Shown: one piece after another, positions 22,194 to 34,580 of the stretch | How positions within the stretch are numbered: position 1 is the first letter of the stretch | How the letters are laid out: the number at the start of each line of letters is the position of its first letter | Source of the DNA: Helianthus annuus | Taxonomy: Eukaryota; Streptophyta; Magnoliopsida; Asterales; Asteraceae | Reading direction: 5' to 3' | Assembly: GCF_002127325.2 (NCBI RefSeq) | Contig: NC_035441.2 | Span: 150,010,124 to 150,074,123 of the forward strand | DNA length: 64,000 bases | Translations under genes and position numbers: made by a program | Notes under the pieces: generated by a model | Database searches by the model: none | What the model was told of the DNA's origin: nothing | What the model saw: the letters and a program-made list of their open reading frames with translations, nothing else

Positions 22194-23696
22194 CGAGCTC
22201 TCCCGTCTTGAACTTAATCACACACTAATCACGGTTTCGGTCCGAATCACGAACCTACAATTTTGACTTTGAAAGGTAACAAAGAGAAAACAAGATTTTC
22301 GGTATGGAGACTTACTTTAGATGATGTGAGTTCATGCTACCCATTGTCTATTATGATTGCTTGTATATATATATGTGATCATGTCTTTAGTCTTGCTTAT
22401 GGTTGAATATTGAAAAGTGTGGAAAAAGAAAAAGTTTAATTCAATCGAAAATGCCAATTTTGGAACATTAAAAAATTGTTATGTATTGTATCAGAAAGTA
22501 ATATATCTCTTACTTGATTAATACCCAACTTTAAAGAACACGCGAATATGAGTTGTAGCATCCTTAGTGGATTCCGAGTTACTTAGGCAAGAATGTAACC
22601 TTGACATATGTGAGATGTTAGGTTTTGGTTTGTAAAATGAGTTTAATGCAACTACTTCTTTCTCTCTCTAACCCTAGAGAAATCTGATACAAATGAGCAT
22701 AAAATACCCTTTTTATATATAAAACTATTGGCTAAATGCATAATACTAACCTCATGATTGATATTTACAACAATGGTCCTTCAAGTTTTGTTAAGCCACA
22801 AGATGAGGTAACGCTATTGCATTGAATCGAACCAGTCATATTTCTCAACTTATATAGCTAAAATATACTCTAGTAAAATTTATTGTTACTCATCAAATTC
22901 TTTTCCTTCATAATAATTCCCAACGAATAATAAAATTTACACCTTGATATCTTATGCTGCTTAGTACTTACCTCAAGTATCAACTTTACCCTAGAAACTA
23001 GTATATTTACAAAATAATTAGTTACTACGTCAACATAAAGAGTGTGGAGTACTTGTAATATTCACAATGGATTAAACCCGTTTTACATCAAAATCAATTT
23101 ATTCCCACATACTTCACGGATTAATCAATCTACTTCATTGTTTAACAACAAAATCCTCATACACTTAAATCTCATGATTTCACTATGTACCTTTACTAAA
23201 GCTCAACGATGGTGATACTTTTAATTACCTATAGTAGACTTATACACTACATAATTTTAAACCATAAATAATAGCACAAATACTTACTAGGACATGGTAA
23301 GTCCAAATACACTTGTAACGGGTTAAAATGATATGTGCTCACTTTCTTTAAAGTTATCTAAACCAAAATAGAATCTGAAAGGGCAAAATGACTCGTATCC
23401 ACTTTGATATGTTGTCAATATCAAAATATACTAAAAATTCATATAACTTCTATAAATAGATGTAAGATTAAGTTATCTTTGCCGTAAGGATCTTGTTAGT
23501 TATCTTCAAGCTTATTCTATTGATTTTCAAGCTTTAAGTAAATGCCTTGCTTATGGAACATCAACACAAAATCTTTAGGATACATAATGCACAACATTAG
23601 TATCCACTCATAAATTGCACAAACATAATTATTCTACACGTTATACATAATCAATATACATACATATATTACCCGTTTGACCCATTACTACAAAAC
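22194..23696. other. Unclassified AT-rich spacer
   Basis: About 1.5 kb between two K copies. No ORF, TIR or LTR recognised on either strand. Confidence 0.4.
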
Positions 23697-25163
23697 TTGT
23701 ATCATATGGTGATGTTTGAATAATTTCATGCAAGTATGGAACAAAGAGGTTATAAAGGAAGGTTCTTCAAATGGGGATGTATCAAGAGTCGTACGCAGAT
23801 GTTATATGATATGTCGATCTAACTTGATCAATGCAATAAAAGGGAAAGTAATTATTAAAATGTTTTGTAATCCATATTGTTTAAATTAAATTGGAATAAT
23901 GAATTTTAATAATCCCAATTATTAGCTGTTGGCCGGCAACGGTCATAACTTAAAAAATAACCGGTGGTGATCCCACTTTTTCACGTATAGTACACCAATG
24001 GACCTTTACTAAACCGAAAAGGACGAGGAGACAAAAAGAAATTAAGGTCATGTTAGTAAAAGTCCATTGGTTTACAATATGTGAAAAGGTGTCACCACCA
24101 ATGGTTATTTTTTAAGTTGAGACCGTTGCCGGCTAACGGCTAATAATTGAGATTATTAAAATTCATTTTTCCAATTAAATTAAAAAACCATATGTTACAT
24201 TTAATACTCCTTTGCATGGCTAATGTACGCTTTTGTGGATGTCTTCAGGTAAAGCAGGTCTTGAAAATCAAGTGTTAACTTACACACCGAGTCATGGATG
24301 CAAATTGTATAGACCAAATTGATATAGTGGATACCAAATGAAAGTAGGATGGTAAAGGCATGAATAAAAATGTAGAATATGTATTCAACTTTAGTTGTAT
24401 TAGTAACACCTTAAACATGGTTTATTAATTACACCAACGGTAAAATGGTGATTGGGTTTGTATTATAAAAGGTTTTAATTAGGGCCCTTTTCCTCTATTA
24501 GTTTATTGAATGTAGTCGTTTAACCATATATTTTTCTCTAAATTTTCATAAATGGTTCAGGGTGTTACAAAATCGAACACAGAACAAGACAACCACCGTC
24601 TCTCTCAACTCGTTTTCTGGCTGCTCGTTTCCCAATAATCTTTTGTCTACTTAGTCACGATTTCCAGTGGTTAAGATGGATGCAACAGCGGGGGTGGGAT
24701 TTAGGGGTTGAGATGAAGGCGAGATATGGATTTGGGGTTTGAATGAACTAGTTATATATAAGGTTCTTATTGAATAGTGAATGAATGAAGTGGGGTTCAA
24801 GGATTCTTATTGAATACTAGATTTGTTTTCGTTAACCTGCACAAGCTAGGATTCGCAGAAACAACCTACATTTAGAACCCTAGCCTTCATATAAAACGCG
24901 ACTCTTTTTTGTAGCCACCACCACAACACTGGCCAACAATGGATCTCGTTATGGGATGAAAGGGAGGAAAAGAAGAAGTGTTGAGAGGTTGATTTTAAAC
25001 AACCGCTTGTAAGGTGACACTACATGTGATGAAGAAGAAAGGACACTCATTTAGCAACAAGGCTCTTCAAATGGGGAGATTAAACTGTGCAGACTAGAAT
25101 GCAAAGAATGGTGAACTATTAAGCCCAATAAATGTTGCATACTTGAGACTTTGTTCTCGGGCT
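23697..25163 (+). repeat. Dispersed repeat K, copy 3
   Basis: The fullest copy, about 1.47 kb: foldback at about 23885-24185, then the body with TATATATAAG, the telo-box-like word, CATATAAAACGCG and an ATG at 24939. Direct orientation relative to copy 2. Confidence 0.7.
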
Positions 25164-25330
25164 CTGCTCCGCTGAATTGGTTTAGTTAGAGTTTTGTCTT
25201 ATTAGTTTTTACATTTCAAGCGCTTAGCTTGCGAGGGAGTATTAGATCTAGTAACGTATTGTGTTATTATAAGGACTTAATCTGTAATATGCGGTCTATG
25301 TAAACCACATCATTGCAACCTTAATTATAC
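25164..25330 (+). repeat. Possible Copia 3' end remnant (polypurine tract and short LTR)
   Basis: GCTTGCGAGGGAGTATTAG resembles the polypurine-tract/LTR junction of plant Copia elements, followed by about 110 bp ending CAATCTAATAGAATCACA, similar to short Copia or TRIM LTR ends. No other part of such an element is present. Confidence 0.35.
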
Positions 25331-25823
25331 AACAATCTAATAGAATCACATTTTGCCGAGCTCGGTAACTTACGAAAGCTCCAACTCGAGTTCGAGTCTC
25401 CTTTCAAACTTTATTTCTAATGCTCGACCTCCACTGGTGAGTAGTTTTTCATGCCCGAGCAAGATTTAGGCTAAACCCGTATATTATTTAAGTAATTAAA
25501 ACAGGGAATAAATTTAGAGACTTATTTTTCATTCCTCAGATTTAGCATTCCTATTCACTCCACACATTAATTCTCTATATTTTAATGAGTTTTAGATATA
25601 ATATGATGAAGATAGGGAACCTAATGTGAATGCTCTAATATAATATGATGTAATCTTATACTATCACATTAACTAAGTTAACTCATAAAGATGAAATCAA
25701 GAGAACCTAGTGTGAATGCTCTAATATGATGTGATGTAATATGATACAATATTATATTGTATTGAATAATATGATATACTACAATCAAGGCTATAAAAGC
25801 ACATACACCAACAAGATCCTACA
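25331..25823. other. AT-rich flank of the B3 gene remnant
   Basis: No ORF. A block of about 45 bases (GAACCTARTGTGAATGCTCT onward) occurs twice, at about 25616 and 25703. It may contain the original promoter of the B3 gene (CTATAAAAGCACAT at about 25792). Confidence 0.35.
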
Positions 25824-27937
25824 TTGTTTTCCCTTCAACCCATAAACGACTTCAACCCTAGTTATGCTGAAGTCAACTTTATTTATTTCGTCTCAATTGA
25901 CGAATATTTCAAATTCTCAGCCGCATGTACCCTGCATTCTTTCATCGGTATCTCTAATCATATGCTGTTACATGTTATGCATGGATTTGTCAATGTATTT
26001 GCTTGAAATCAGCTAGTTAACACTGGATCTGGTTGTGTTTTTAACAGAGTAAACGTCATCGAAAATCGAAGCCAACTAGATTTGCGGGTTCGAATTCATA
26101 CGCAAAAGGACAGTCCGTCTCCGAGTATTGATATGGTTAGAATTTGCTTTAGTTATATACTCCTGTTAATGTTGTTACTGCCATTACTGTTACGCAGTTT
26201 AGTCTTGTTATAATTTAGTAGAAAAGCTTTAAGATCTCTAAAACCATTTGGGGAAAATATTCTATAAGTTTGTTTGGAATAATAATTTGTCACTTCATAC
26301 CTGTGTAGTGTGTACGGTGATTTGATTTGTCCTAGAACCATTCAAGGAAAATAATCTCTCTCTCTCTGCAATCCTTCAACTGTATGTTCCCTGCAATCCT
26401 TCAACTGTATCTTTAATCATATGTCACTACATGTTATTCATCGATTTGTCAATGTATTTGCTTGAAATCAGCCAGATAACACTGGACGTGGTTGTGTTTT
26501 TGACTGAGAAAACCTCGAAAATACTAGATTTACTGGTTCTCGAACTTATACGCAAAAGGAAAGTCCTTCTCCGAATACTAATACCGTAAGAAATTGCTTC
26601 AGTTTGACACTCATGTTATTGTTGTTACTACTGTTACGTAGTTAAATCTGATTATGATTTAGTGGAAAACCTTTAAGATTGCTAGAACCACTTGAGGAAA
26701 ATAAACTCTAACTTTGTTTGGAATAAATAAATTTTACTTCGTATTTGTACGTTGATTTGATTTGTCGCTAGAACCATTTTAGGAAAATAATCTCTCTCTC
26801 CATTCAACTGCTTGCAATCACTGATGTTTTTTAAACATGACAAAACAAGATAAACAACCTCTCTTCATGTTTCATAGGGTCTTCCGGATCGTTTCTGCAA
26901 TTCGTTTTTACCAAAAGAAGACGTTAAATTTGCACTTGAAGATGAAAATGGAGAGCAATGGAAAGTCAATCAACAAAATGTATTTTCAGTTGTTCATATA
27001 TTGACATTGTTTATCTATTACCCCTGCATAGCATTAAATTAACAGTCTATGGTTTCATCAACAAGTGGTAAGTGATGCACCAGGTCCGAGTTCGAGGTGA
27101 GACTCACTTTGAAGTTTGTTTTTGTTGTATAAGAACCTAAGAATAACGGTTATATATGGTTTGCATACAACTTGCATATACGGAACTCTTTAAATGAAGT
27201 TGATTGTGCTGTTAGCCTTTCGCAATTGGCAGCACAGTCAGAACAACTAACTCAAGCTAACTATTTTGACTTCTGTGTTAGTAAATTTTAGTCGTTACCT
27301 TTTATTTATATTATTGAACTAAATGATGGGAAAACAGCTACCATGTCCCCTTGTGGCCACCTTATCGGATATCTTGGAAACAGTAGTGAAGATGTTGGTT
27401 TAGAAGTTCTATAATATTCTAGACCAACCGAACCCCATCTTTCATTCGAAGAAGTCAACTCTTTAGAAAACTTCCGTGTTCTGGTCAATGGAGTCTGGAT
27501 CGACCATCAACTAACCGATGATGTTAGAATGGGCTACTACAAATTATGCTTGTATAAGAAAGAATTTCTTCATCCGGAAGACGTGTATGATTCGTCTAAC
27601 CATAGAGATTGCTTGTGAGATTAAGAAGTGCAAGCTCACCACAGCTAAGGAGGAGTTTGATAAATGGGATAAGTACCTGAAAGCTTTCTCGAGGGTTTTA
27701 GCATGAAAGTTAGGTTTTTACGCAATAAGTAAATCACACTTGAAACGCTTCTGCTTGATTCAAAAGGTGCATTGGACATAAAGCAGGACATGGAGGCAAG
27801 ACATGAACGTAAACGCATAAAGCTGAGTTAAAGAAAGTAGTTGCCATGCGTAAGGAGTTGAAGGGAAGTGCTAAAAACTGTCAGGGGATTTTTGGTATTT
27901 TAAAGCAGAAAGTTGAGAGGCATGAACTTAGGTTCAT
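25824..27937 (+). pseudogene. Broken B3-domain (REM-like) transcription factor gene
   Basis: Reading left to right: a possible first exon after a TATAAAAG box; an exon flanked by AG and GT near 26047-26132; an imperfect duplicate of that exon and its intron near 26500-26590; the B3 exon (26878-26988); then exons around 27060-27270 and 27315-27705 whose translations include KTATMSPCGHLIGYLG, LCLYKKEFLHPED and LTTAKEEFDKWDKYLKAF. In-frame stops occur after VLEVL-type text near 27411 and at several later points, so the gene is dead. B3 proteins bind DNA in the nucleus. The later part is not a family I can name. The exon duplication and the inverted copy to its right show local rearrangement. Confidence 0.55.
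26878..26988 (+). pseudogene. B3 DNA-binding domain exon
   Basis: 37 codons bounded by ...CATAG at the left and GTTGTT at the right. The translation begins GLPDRFCNSFLPKEDVKF and continues to GEQWKV, the start of a plant B3 fold (LPxxFxxxxLP, then the GxxW strand). Only the N-terminal half of B3 is present in this exon. Confidence 0.7.
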
Positions 27938-28925
27938 GTTGCATTAACCACCTCCTTGAACTTGAGTTCATGCCTCTCAACATTTTGCCGTAAAATACCC
28001 GAAATCTCTTGACACTTTCCTTTAACTCCTTACGCATGGCAGCTAATTTATTTACTCATGTTTAATGCGTTTATGTTCATTTGTTGCCTTCATGTACTGC
28101 TTTATGTCCGCAACACCTTCTGATTCAAGCACAAGTCTTGAAAGTGTGCGTAACTTATCGCGTAAAAACCCTATTTTCATGCTAAAACTCTGGAAAGCTT
28201 TAAGATTCTTATCCCATTTTTCAAACTTTTCCTTAGCTGTGGTAAGCTCACAATATTTTAGCTCATTAGCAATCCTTACGGTTTCACGAATCATACCCAC
28301 CGCTAAGATGTCAAAAACGTTTTCTGGGTGAAGAAATTCTTTCTTATATAAGCATAGTCTGTAGTAACACACTGGGTATCTTATGGCCAATGTCGACTCT
28401 ATCGAGCAGAATACGAAAGTCTTCAAAAGATTTGACTTCTTCGAATGATAGATGGGGTTCGGTTGGTCTAGAACATTATAGAACTTCTAAACCAACATCT
28501 TCATTACTGTTTCCAAGATATCCGATAAGGTGGCCACTAGGGGACAGGGTAGCTGTTTTCCCATCATTTAGTTCAACAATATAAATAAAAGGTAACGACT
28601 AAAATTAACTAACACAAAAGTCAAAATAGTTACCTTGAGTTACTTGTTCTGACCGTGCTACCAATTGCAAAGGGCTAAAAGCACAATCAACTTCATTTAA
28701 AGAGTTCCGTATATGCAAGTTGTTTGCAAACATATATAATCGATATTCATAGGTTCCTATACAACAAGAACAAACTACAAAGTAAGACTCACCTCGAACT
28801 CGGACCTGGTGCATCACTTACCACCAGTTGATGAAACCATAGACTGTTAATTCACTGCTATGCAGGGGTAATAGATAAACAATGTCAATATATGAATAAC
28901 TGAAAATGCATTTTGTTGATTGATT
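26968..28925. repeat. Near-perfect palindrome, arms of about 970 bp
   Basis: Left arm about 26968-27937 and right arm about 27955-28925 are inverse copies with an 18-bp spacer (around TTGCATTAACCACCTCC). Examples: CACCAGGTCCGAGTTCGAGG at the left is answered by CCTCGAACTCGGACCTGGTG; AGTTGAGAGGCATGAACTT by GAGTTCATGCCTCTCAAC. Similarity is high but not complete, so some time has passed. A read-through transcript would form a kilobase hairpin. Confidence 0.8.
27955..28925 (-). pseudogene. Inverted partial copy of the B3-gene 3' exons
   Basis: Minus-strand copy of 26968-27937. The longest open piece, 28426-28052, translates with RLCLYKKEFLHPENVF and LTTAKEKFEKWDKNLKAF, as in the left copy, and extends further (FLRDKLRTLSRLVLESEG), so it preserves coding that the left copy has lost. 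It begins inside the B3 exon and lacks the DNA-binding half. Stops separate the exon-like segments (28605-28817 is another open piece). No promoter is visible in front of it. Confidence 0.6.
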
Positions 28926-29785
28926 TCTTTTGAACCCTAAACCCTAGGGTTGTGTTCATAGTCAATTAGATAAGTAGCAACATCAAGAATTCTACCTAGT
29001 AAATATCACCTATAGCAAAACTATTGGTATGTTTGGTGCTATGGGTGGAATTCTGAACCTATATCCTGACAATATATCTTGATTTTAAGTTACTTATCAG
29101 CGTTCAGGATATGGAACCAGGATATTGGTAACATCTTGGGGAGTATCTTGAATATCATTAATGAATTTCTTGTAGGCTGTGACTGCTGGTAGTTAACTTT
29201 CACAAGGACCAAGTCCCTTGAAGACTCGCTCAAATTAGTTGGATGAAAGACGTTGAAGTCGGAAGAAATGGTCTGCAACGGTCATTAAAGAATATTCAGA
29301 GTATCTCGGAATAATAGGATAGTTTGTTTATTCATGTAACTATATATATGGGGTGCCGGATCATAGGAAACACACACACTCTCGAGCTCTCATACTCGTA
29401 CACTCTCTCATTTCTAGCTGCAATCACACTCGAACACTCACAAATCACAATTGTTATAACACTTAGATCTAATCTGAGCATTATCCTGACATTGTATCCT
29501 GGTTATTCAATCAATAAGAAGAACAAGGCAGCTGACTATTGTCAGCTCCCGAGGTTTTATGCCGGCGATCTAGATTGATCAAGGGATTTCCTCGTACATC
29601 TCGTGTCCACATTTACTTTTATTATCTGTTATTTACTTACTGATACAGTTTGATATCCTCGAACTATATCCTGAAACTGTTTTTCTTCACAATCAATTTT
29701 ACACATTTTTGCAAACATCAATTGCACACTACCTCACAAACTAAATTTGATCACTTAATTTCTTGGGTAATTTTTGACCAAAACA
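28926..29785 (+). repeat. 5' LTR remnant of the decayed Gypsy element
   Basis: Ends TTTTTGACCAAAACA, the same terminal bases as the 34581 element's LTR. Contains CTATATATATGGGG at about 29340 and CCCGAGGTTTTATGCCGG, both matching the relative's LTR layout. The true left boundary is not clear. Confidence 0.55.
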
Positions 29786-29787
29786 AT

Positions 29788-29805
29788 TTGGCGCCCACTG
29801 TGGAG
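29788..29805 (+). promoter_or_regulatory. Gypsy primer binding site
   Basis: TGGCGCCCACTGTGGAGC just inside the LTR, the TGGCGCC-type primer site of Athila/Tat elements. One or two bases differ from the 34581 element. Confidence 0.7.
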
Positions 29806-29887
29806 CAAGTGGTGCTATTTTATTCAAAACTTTGCTAAAATCATTACTTGGTTTTTTGTTCTCAAAAATTTCACAAAACTATTTTCA

Positions 29888-32124
29888 ATGACCTCTCAAT
29901 CAAACTTGAGCTCTTCTTCGATGCCTACTTCAACTTCTGTTGTGACTGGTTCATTGCCTCTTCCACCTCCACAAGTTCAAGCTCCTCAAAGGAGAAATGA
30001 AAGCCAAATATCCTGAGACACTCTCGCTGCTCAGAATGTTTACAGATCTGGTGTTTCAGGGGGAACTCCTATCATGTATTTTAATGATGAAATTTTATCT
30101 TTGTTTGGTAATATACAAGATGAAATGAAAAAGCAACAGGAAACCAACTAGCTCATAATGAGGGAGATACAACTCTTGAAGTCCAACTCCAGGAGATCTG
30201 CTGAGGATACAGTTACCCATTTGCAGCCCAGGATGTTGAACTTTAGTTCAGTAGTATTCACTGAAGATAATCATGGCAATATCATACCGAGTCATTCCCG
30301 GAGCAATATCCCGGAAATACCCTCAACGGCCAGAATATCAACTGTGAGGGATCCACGATATGCTCCAGGATGGCCAGAACTGCCAAACTGGTAACTAGTC
30401 CATTAACACCAATATTCCTGCTACTAATAACCTTGAATCTTCACAGGATACAGGTGTAACATTAGCAATGTCCAGAAAACTTCAGAAACTGAAGGATATG
30501 ATATCAAGTGTGCCTAGGGTAGTGCAGCCTATACCGGGAGTATCCCAGGATAGCCACAGGATATCCCGATTTTCTTACCCTATTTGTGATGCAAATATGC
30601 CGAAGAGATTCCCGACTCCCAACATGAAGCTTTATGATGGGACGACGAATCCTGAGGAGCATGTTGCCTAATATAGGGAAATGATGGAAATAAATCTGAT
30701 CCCACCGGAAGTCAAAGAAGCATGCTTGTGCAAAGGCTTTGGTTCCACTTTAACGGGATCAGCCTAAAATGGCTTTTAAATGTTCCACCTCATTCTATTA
30801 CATGTTTTGCTCATTTAGTTAATTTATTAAACAGTCACTTTTCTTGTAGCAGGAGCTTTGAGAAACTAACAACTGATCTTTACAGGATAACATAGGGACC
30901 ACAAGAATCCCTAAGGGATTATGTTAAAAAATTTAGTAGAGAATCCCTGGATATCACAAACCTTGATGTTGCCACGGCAGTACAAGCGTTCAAAATGGGG
31001 TTACAGAAGGATTCTCAATTTTACCAAGACCTTGTAATGTATCCTTGCAGGAATCTGGATGAAGCTAGGAATAGGGCCTTGAGATACATAAGGCTCGAGG
31101 ATGACAAGAAAATGCAGGAGAGGATGAATGCATTCTCAACATATGAGTCAACGAATAGAAAGTCAGAATCTTCATACAAACCATACTGATCCAAGCCATA
31201 TGCTAAAAATTACAACAAAAGAGTGAATGTTGTTGAGGACGTGGATGGAGAAGAATATCCTGAACTTTCAGAATATTGTTTTTCAGTTAATATTCCTGAA
31301 CTAATGTATGCCATGCAGGGTTTGGGAGACAAAGCAAGGTGGCCAAGAAAGAATCGACAAAAGGCTCATTAGAAGGACAAGTCAAAGTGGTGTGCCTTCC
31401 ATGAAGATTTTTTGCACATGACAGAAGATTGTATAGCCTTGAGGAAAGAGATAAGTTACTTGCTGAGAAAAGGTTATCCGAAAGAACTTCTTGGCAGGAA
31501 GAAGAAGAAGAATCTGGATACTGACAAGAATCCTGAAAGAGCAGCATCTCCACCACCCGATGCAAAGATAATCAACTTTATTTCGGAAGGATCCGACATA
31601 TGTGGGACTTCTTATTCTGCAGCCAAAAGGCATGCCAAAGAAGCCAAAAGAGAGATGGGAGATGAGCCAACAAGAATGACGATGCTCACAGATGATAAAG
31701 TGATATCTTACTAACCATTTTGTACGCATGATACTGGTGGATAATGGCAGGTCAGTCAATATCATTCAGTTGGAGACCTTGAAGAGGATGAACCTCCCAG
31801 AAAAGTTGAGATTACTTCGAAGTACACTGTACTTGTAGGATTCAGTGGAGAAGTGAAGAACACTTTCGGGGAGATAAAGCTACCTGTTTATGTTGAGGGG
31901 GTAAAATCGTTGCAACGCTTCTGTTTTATGGATTCATTATCCTACTACAACATAATATTAGGCAGGCCTTGGATTCATGATATGAAAGTCGTACCCTCCA
32001 CTTATCACCAATGTGTGAAGATTCCTACTCCTTGGGGAGTGGTGAAAGTTGAAAGTGACCAGTAGGAAGCAAAGGAATGTTACTCTTCCTCGATGAAGGC
32101 CTCAATGAAATCCGAGCAGGATAG
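29888..32124 (+). pseudogene. Gypsy gag-protease pseudogene
   Basis: Begins at ATG 29888 (MTSQSNLSSSS) and retains gag blocks (KLYDGTTNPEEHVA, EACLCKGFGSTLTGSA, LRYIRLEDDKKMQER), the knuckle region (HMTEDCIALRKEI) and the post-protease ILGRPWIHDMK, in shifting frames with stops, for example at about 30016, 30669 and 31187. The protease active site region (about 31735) reads DNGRS. The TAG CAA TTA readthrough context of its relative is preserved at 32122-32130. Confidence 0.75.
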
Positions 32125-32459
32125 CAATTAAGGATACAAGCACAGGATATCGTGGAAGCTTCTGAGCAGGATGTCAAAAAAATTATCCTCGATGAAGATA
32201 ACCCGGATATCTCAGTGCTTATAGCAGTCAATATCCCTGAGGATATTGAAAAACAACTTACTAACTTTTTGAAATACAGGATGTCTACATTTGCCTAGAA
32301 GCACTGAAATACAGGATGTCTACATTTGCCTAGAAGCACGAGGATATGACAGGTATATCAAAGGATATTATAACTCATAAACTTAGAATTGATAAATCTT
32401 TCAGGCTTGTTCAACAAAAAAGAAGAAAATTCACTCCTGAAAAGAATACAATTATCTAA

Positions 32460-33554
32460 GAAGAGGTGGAAAGGCTGTTGAAGTCCAAAGATGATAAGGG
32501 AAGTCAAGTTCCCTAAGTGGTTGGCAAATGGGGTGGTAGTCCAGAAGATGAATGGGAAGTGGAGAGTCTGTGTTGATTACACCAACTTTAATAAAGCATG
32601 CCCGAAGGATCCATTCCCATTACCTCATTTCGACTCCATGGTAAATGCACCTGCTGGACATGAAATACTGACTTTCATGGACGCATCTTCATGATTTCAA
32701 CAAATCCAAATGGAACCCTCCGACCAGGAGGATACAACATTCATGACACCCACAGGTTTATATTGCTACACGGTTGTGCCGTTTGGTTTGAAAAATGCAG
32801 GTGCAACATATCAAAGGCGGGTCAACATGATGTTCAAGGATAAATTGGGGGACATTATGGAGGTGTACATCGATGATAAGGTGGTGAAATCTAAGAAGGC
32901 TAAGAATCATCTACAAGACTTGGAAAGTGCCTTTAATATCCTGGACCAGTATAATATGAAACTGAATCCTGCCAAATGCCACTTTGGATTGGGGGCAGGA
33001 AAGTTCTTGGGATATGTGGTAACCAAAAGAGGGATAGAAGCAAGCCTAGAGTAGATCAAAGTTTTATTGGATCTCAAATCACCATCTAATATGAAGGATG
33101 TTCAAAGGTTAACCGGAAGGGTAGCAGCATAAAACAGGTTCATATCAGGATCCTCTGAGAAGTGTAAAGAATTTTATGATATCCTGAAAAAGAACAAGAA
33201 ATTCGAATGGGGAGAAAGACATGAAGCTGCTCTACAAGAATTAAAGCAATATCTCTCAAGTGCACCTCTACTAATGAAGCCTGAAGATAGTGAACATTGA
33301 TCCCTATGACTTGCAGTGTCCGGAAATGCAGTAAGTGCTGTCTTGGTAAAAGATCATGAAGGTCAGCAGCATCCTGTCTATTATGTTATTAAACATTTAT
33401 TAGATGTTGAGACTAGATACTCTCATTTAGAAAAACTAACATTAGCTTTAGTTATGGCATCGACTAAGCTTAGGCATTACTTTGAAACACATAGGATTCA
33501 TATAAAATCTATTTATCCTATTAAAAATGTGCTTAGAAAACCTGAGATGTCCTA
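32460..33554 (+). pseudogene. Gypsy reverse transcriptase-RNase H pseudogene
   Basis: RT text in several frames: GKWRVCVDYTNFNKACPKDP, then the YIDD box followed by K in place of the usual M (about 32865). RNase H (AVSAVLVKDHEGQQHPVYYV) is present here but deleted in the 34581 element. A 34-bp tandem duplication lies at about 32275-32340. Ends at 33554 at the junction with family C DNA. Confidence 0.75.
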
Positions 33555-33871
33555 AAAAAACCTACCCCCCACCCCCCAAAAACCTAAACCCCCACCCAAG
33601 CTAAATGCTAAAAACTAAACCCTCAAAAAACCTAAAAAAATCTTTAAAAATATAAAAAACACACAAAATAATTTTTTTTAATATTTTTTATGTAAAGATC
33701 GCCACTTTTAGTAGCCAAAAAATTTTTTTAATAACGAAATGTAGCACTTTTGTGATAAAAATATTAAAAGAAAATTATGCGTGTTTTAGATTTTTTTAGG
33801 TATTTTTGGTTGTGTTCACATTGGTTCTCGCGGTTCTCGCAATAAAGGGTGGTTCCTTACGGATCCTTCTC
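33555..33871. mobile_element. Family C foldback element, right part
   Basis: C-rich/A-rich interior (CCCCCACCCAAGC), then the inverted C terminus (TTGGTTCTCGCGGTTCTCGC, GGTGGTTCCTTACGGATCC) and a TATATATA flank. The left end is missing. Confidence 0.6.
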
Positions 33872-33881
33872 CTATATATAT

Positions 33882-34580
33882 TGTTGGCCCATGTGATCAT
33901 TCCTTGAAGAACAGATGATACAGAAAGCCAAAACTGGTTCTCAATAGTTGATCCACAATAAGCAATGCTTGTTTCTAATTCCCTCCAATGGCAGTGGTTC
34001 TAACAGCTGATCATCCTAAAGTATGTTCTATTCAACAACTGTTCCTTTAAAGACTGCTGAGACCTATCCACTGCTGATTATCAAAACCCTGTTAAAGCAC
34101 TGTTGAATCAAAGGCCTGATCAACCTAACAAGAAAGCACTGATCTGCAACATCAGTGCTTGAGCATCAACAGCGGATTGGGGCATCAATGTTTTACTTAT
34201 CAATACTTCAATGTAACAGTGTGTGTTTAGAATCAGTGTTTAGAGGTTGTTAGTCTGTTAGATGTCACTGTCTAGGTGACGTCAGCTAAGATGCTCAGTG
34301 GTTAGATGTGTACTATATATAGAACAGTACCTGTACTGTTCTATTAGCTCTTTGCACACAATCATTTTGTACGAACAACTGTGAGCTCAGGCTGAGGGGG
34401 AGTTTAGTATTTCATGCGTGCAATAGTTGAACTTTTGGATTTCAATTCAATCTTTTGACTAATGAAAACATGTGTGATGAAAACTATCTCTCTTTGATTG
34501 TGTTATAAAGCTTACTTTCATTTCTGCTGCAATTCTTCTCTGATCTATCTTCTTTCATTATTCATTTTGTTAAACAACAC
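33882..34580 (+). repeat. Solo LTR of a Copia-like element, left part (resumes at 45144-45169)
   Basis: Starts TGTTGGCCC at 33882 and, after removal of the Gypsy insertion, ends CAGATCCTGACA at 45169: about 725 bp, TG...CA, flanked by TATAT on both sides. No internal region exists, so it is a solo LTR from LTR-LTR recombination. CTATATATAGAACAG at about 34314 is a likely TATA box. Related to the inverse of the 3635-4440 LTR. Confidence 0.75.

Larger units (their letters stand above)
28926..33554 (+). mobile_element. Decayed Tat-like Gypsy retrotransposon (3'-truncated)
   Basis: 5' LTR remnant to 29785, primer site, gag-protease-RT-RNase H homologous throughout to the intact-LTR element at 34581, but with many stops and frameshifts. 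It ends abruptly at about 33554 in the RNase H region, where family C sequence begins. Second RNase H, integrase, accessory gene and 3' LTR are all absent. Confidence 0.8.

Noticed and set aside
29324..29838. Short plus-strand frames in the decayed Gypsy LTR
   Set aside because: They lie in LTR and primer-site DNA upstream of gag and are not conserved in the intact LTR of the relative.
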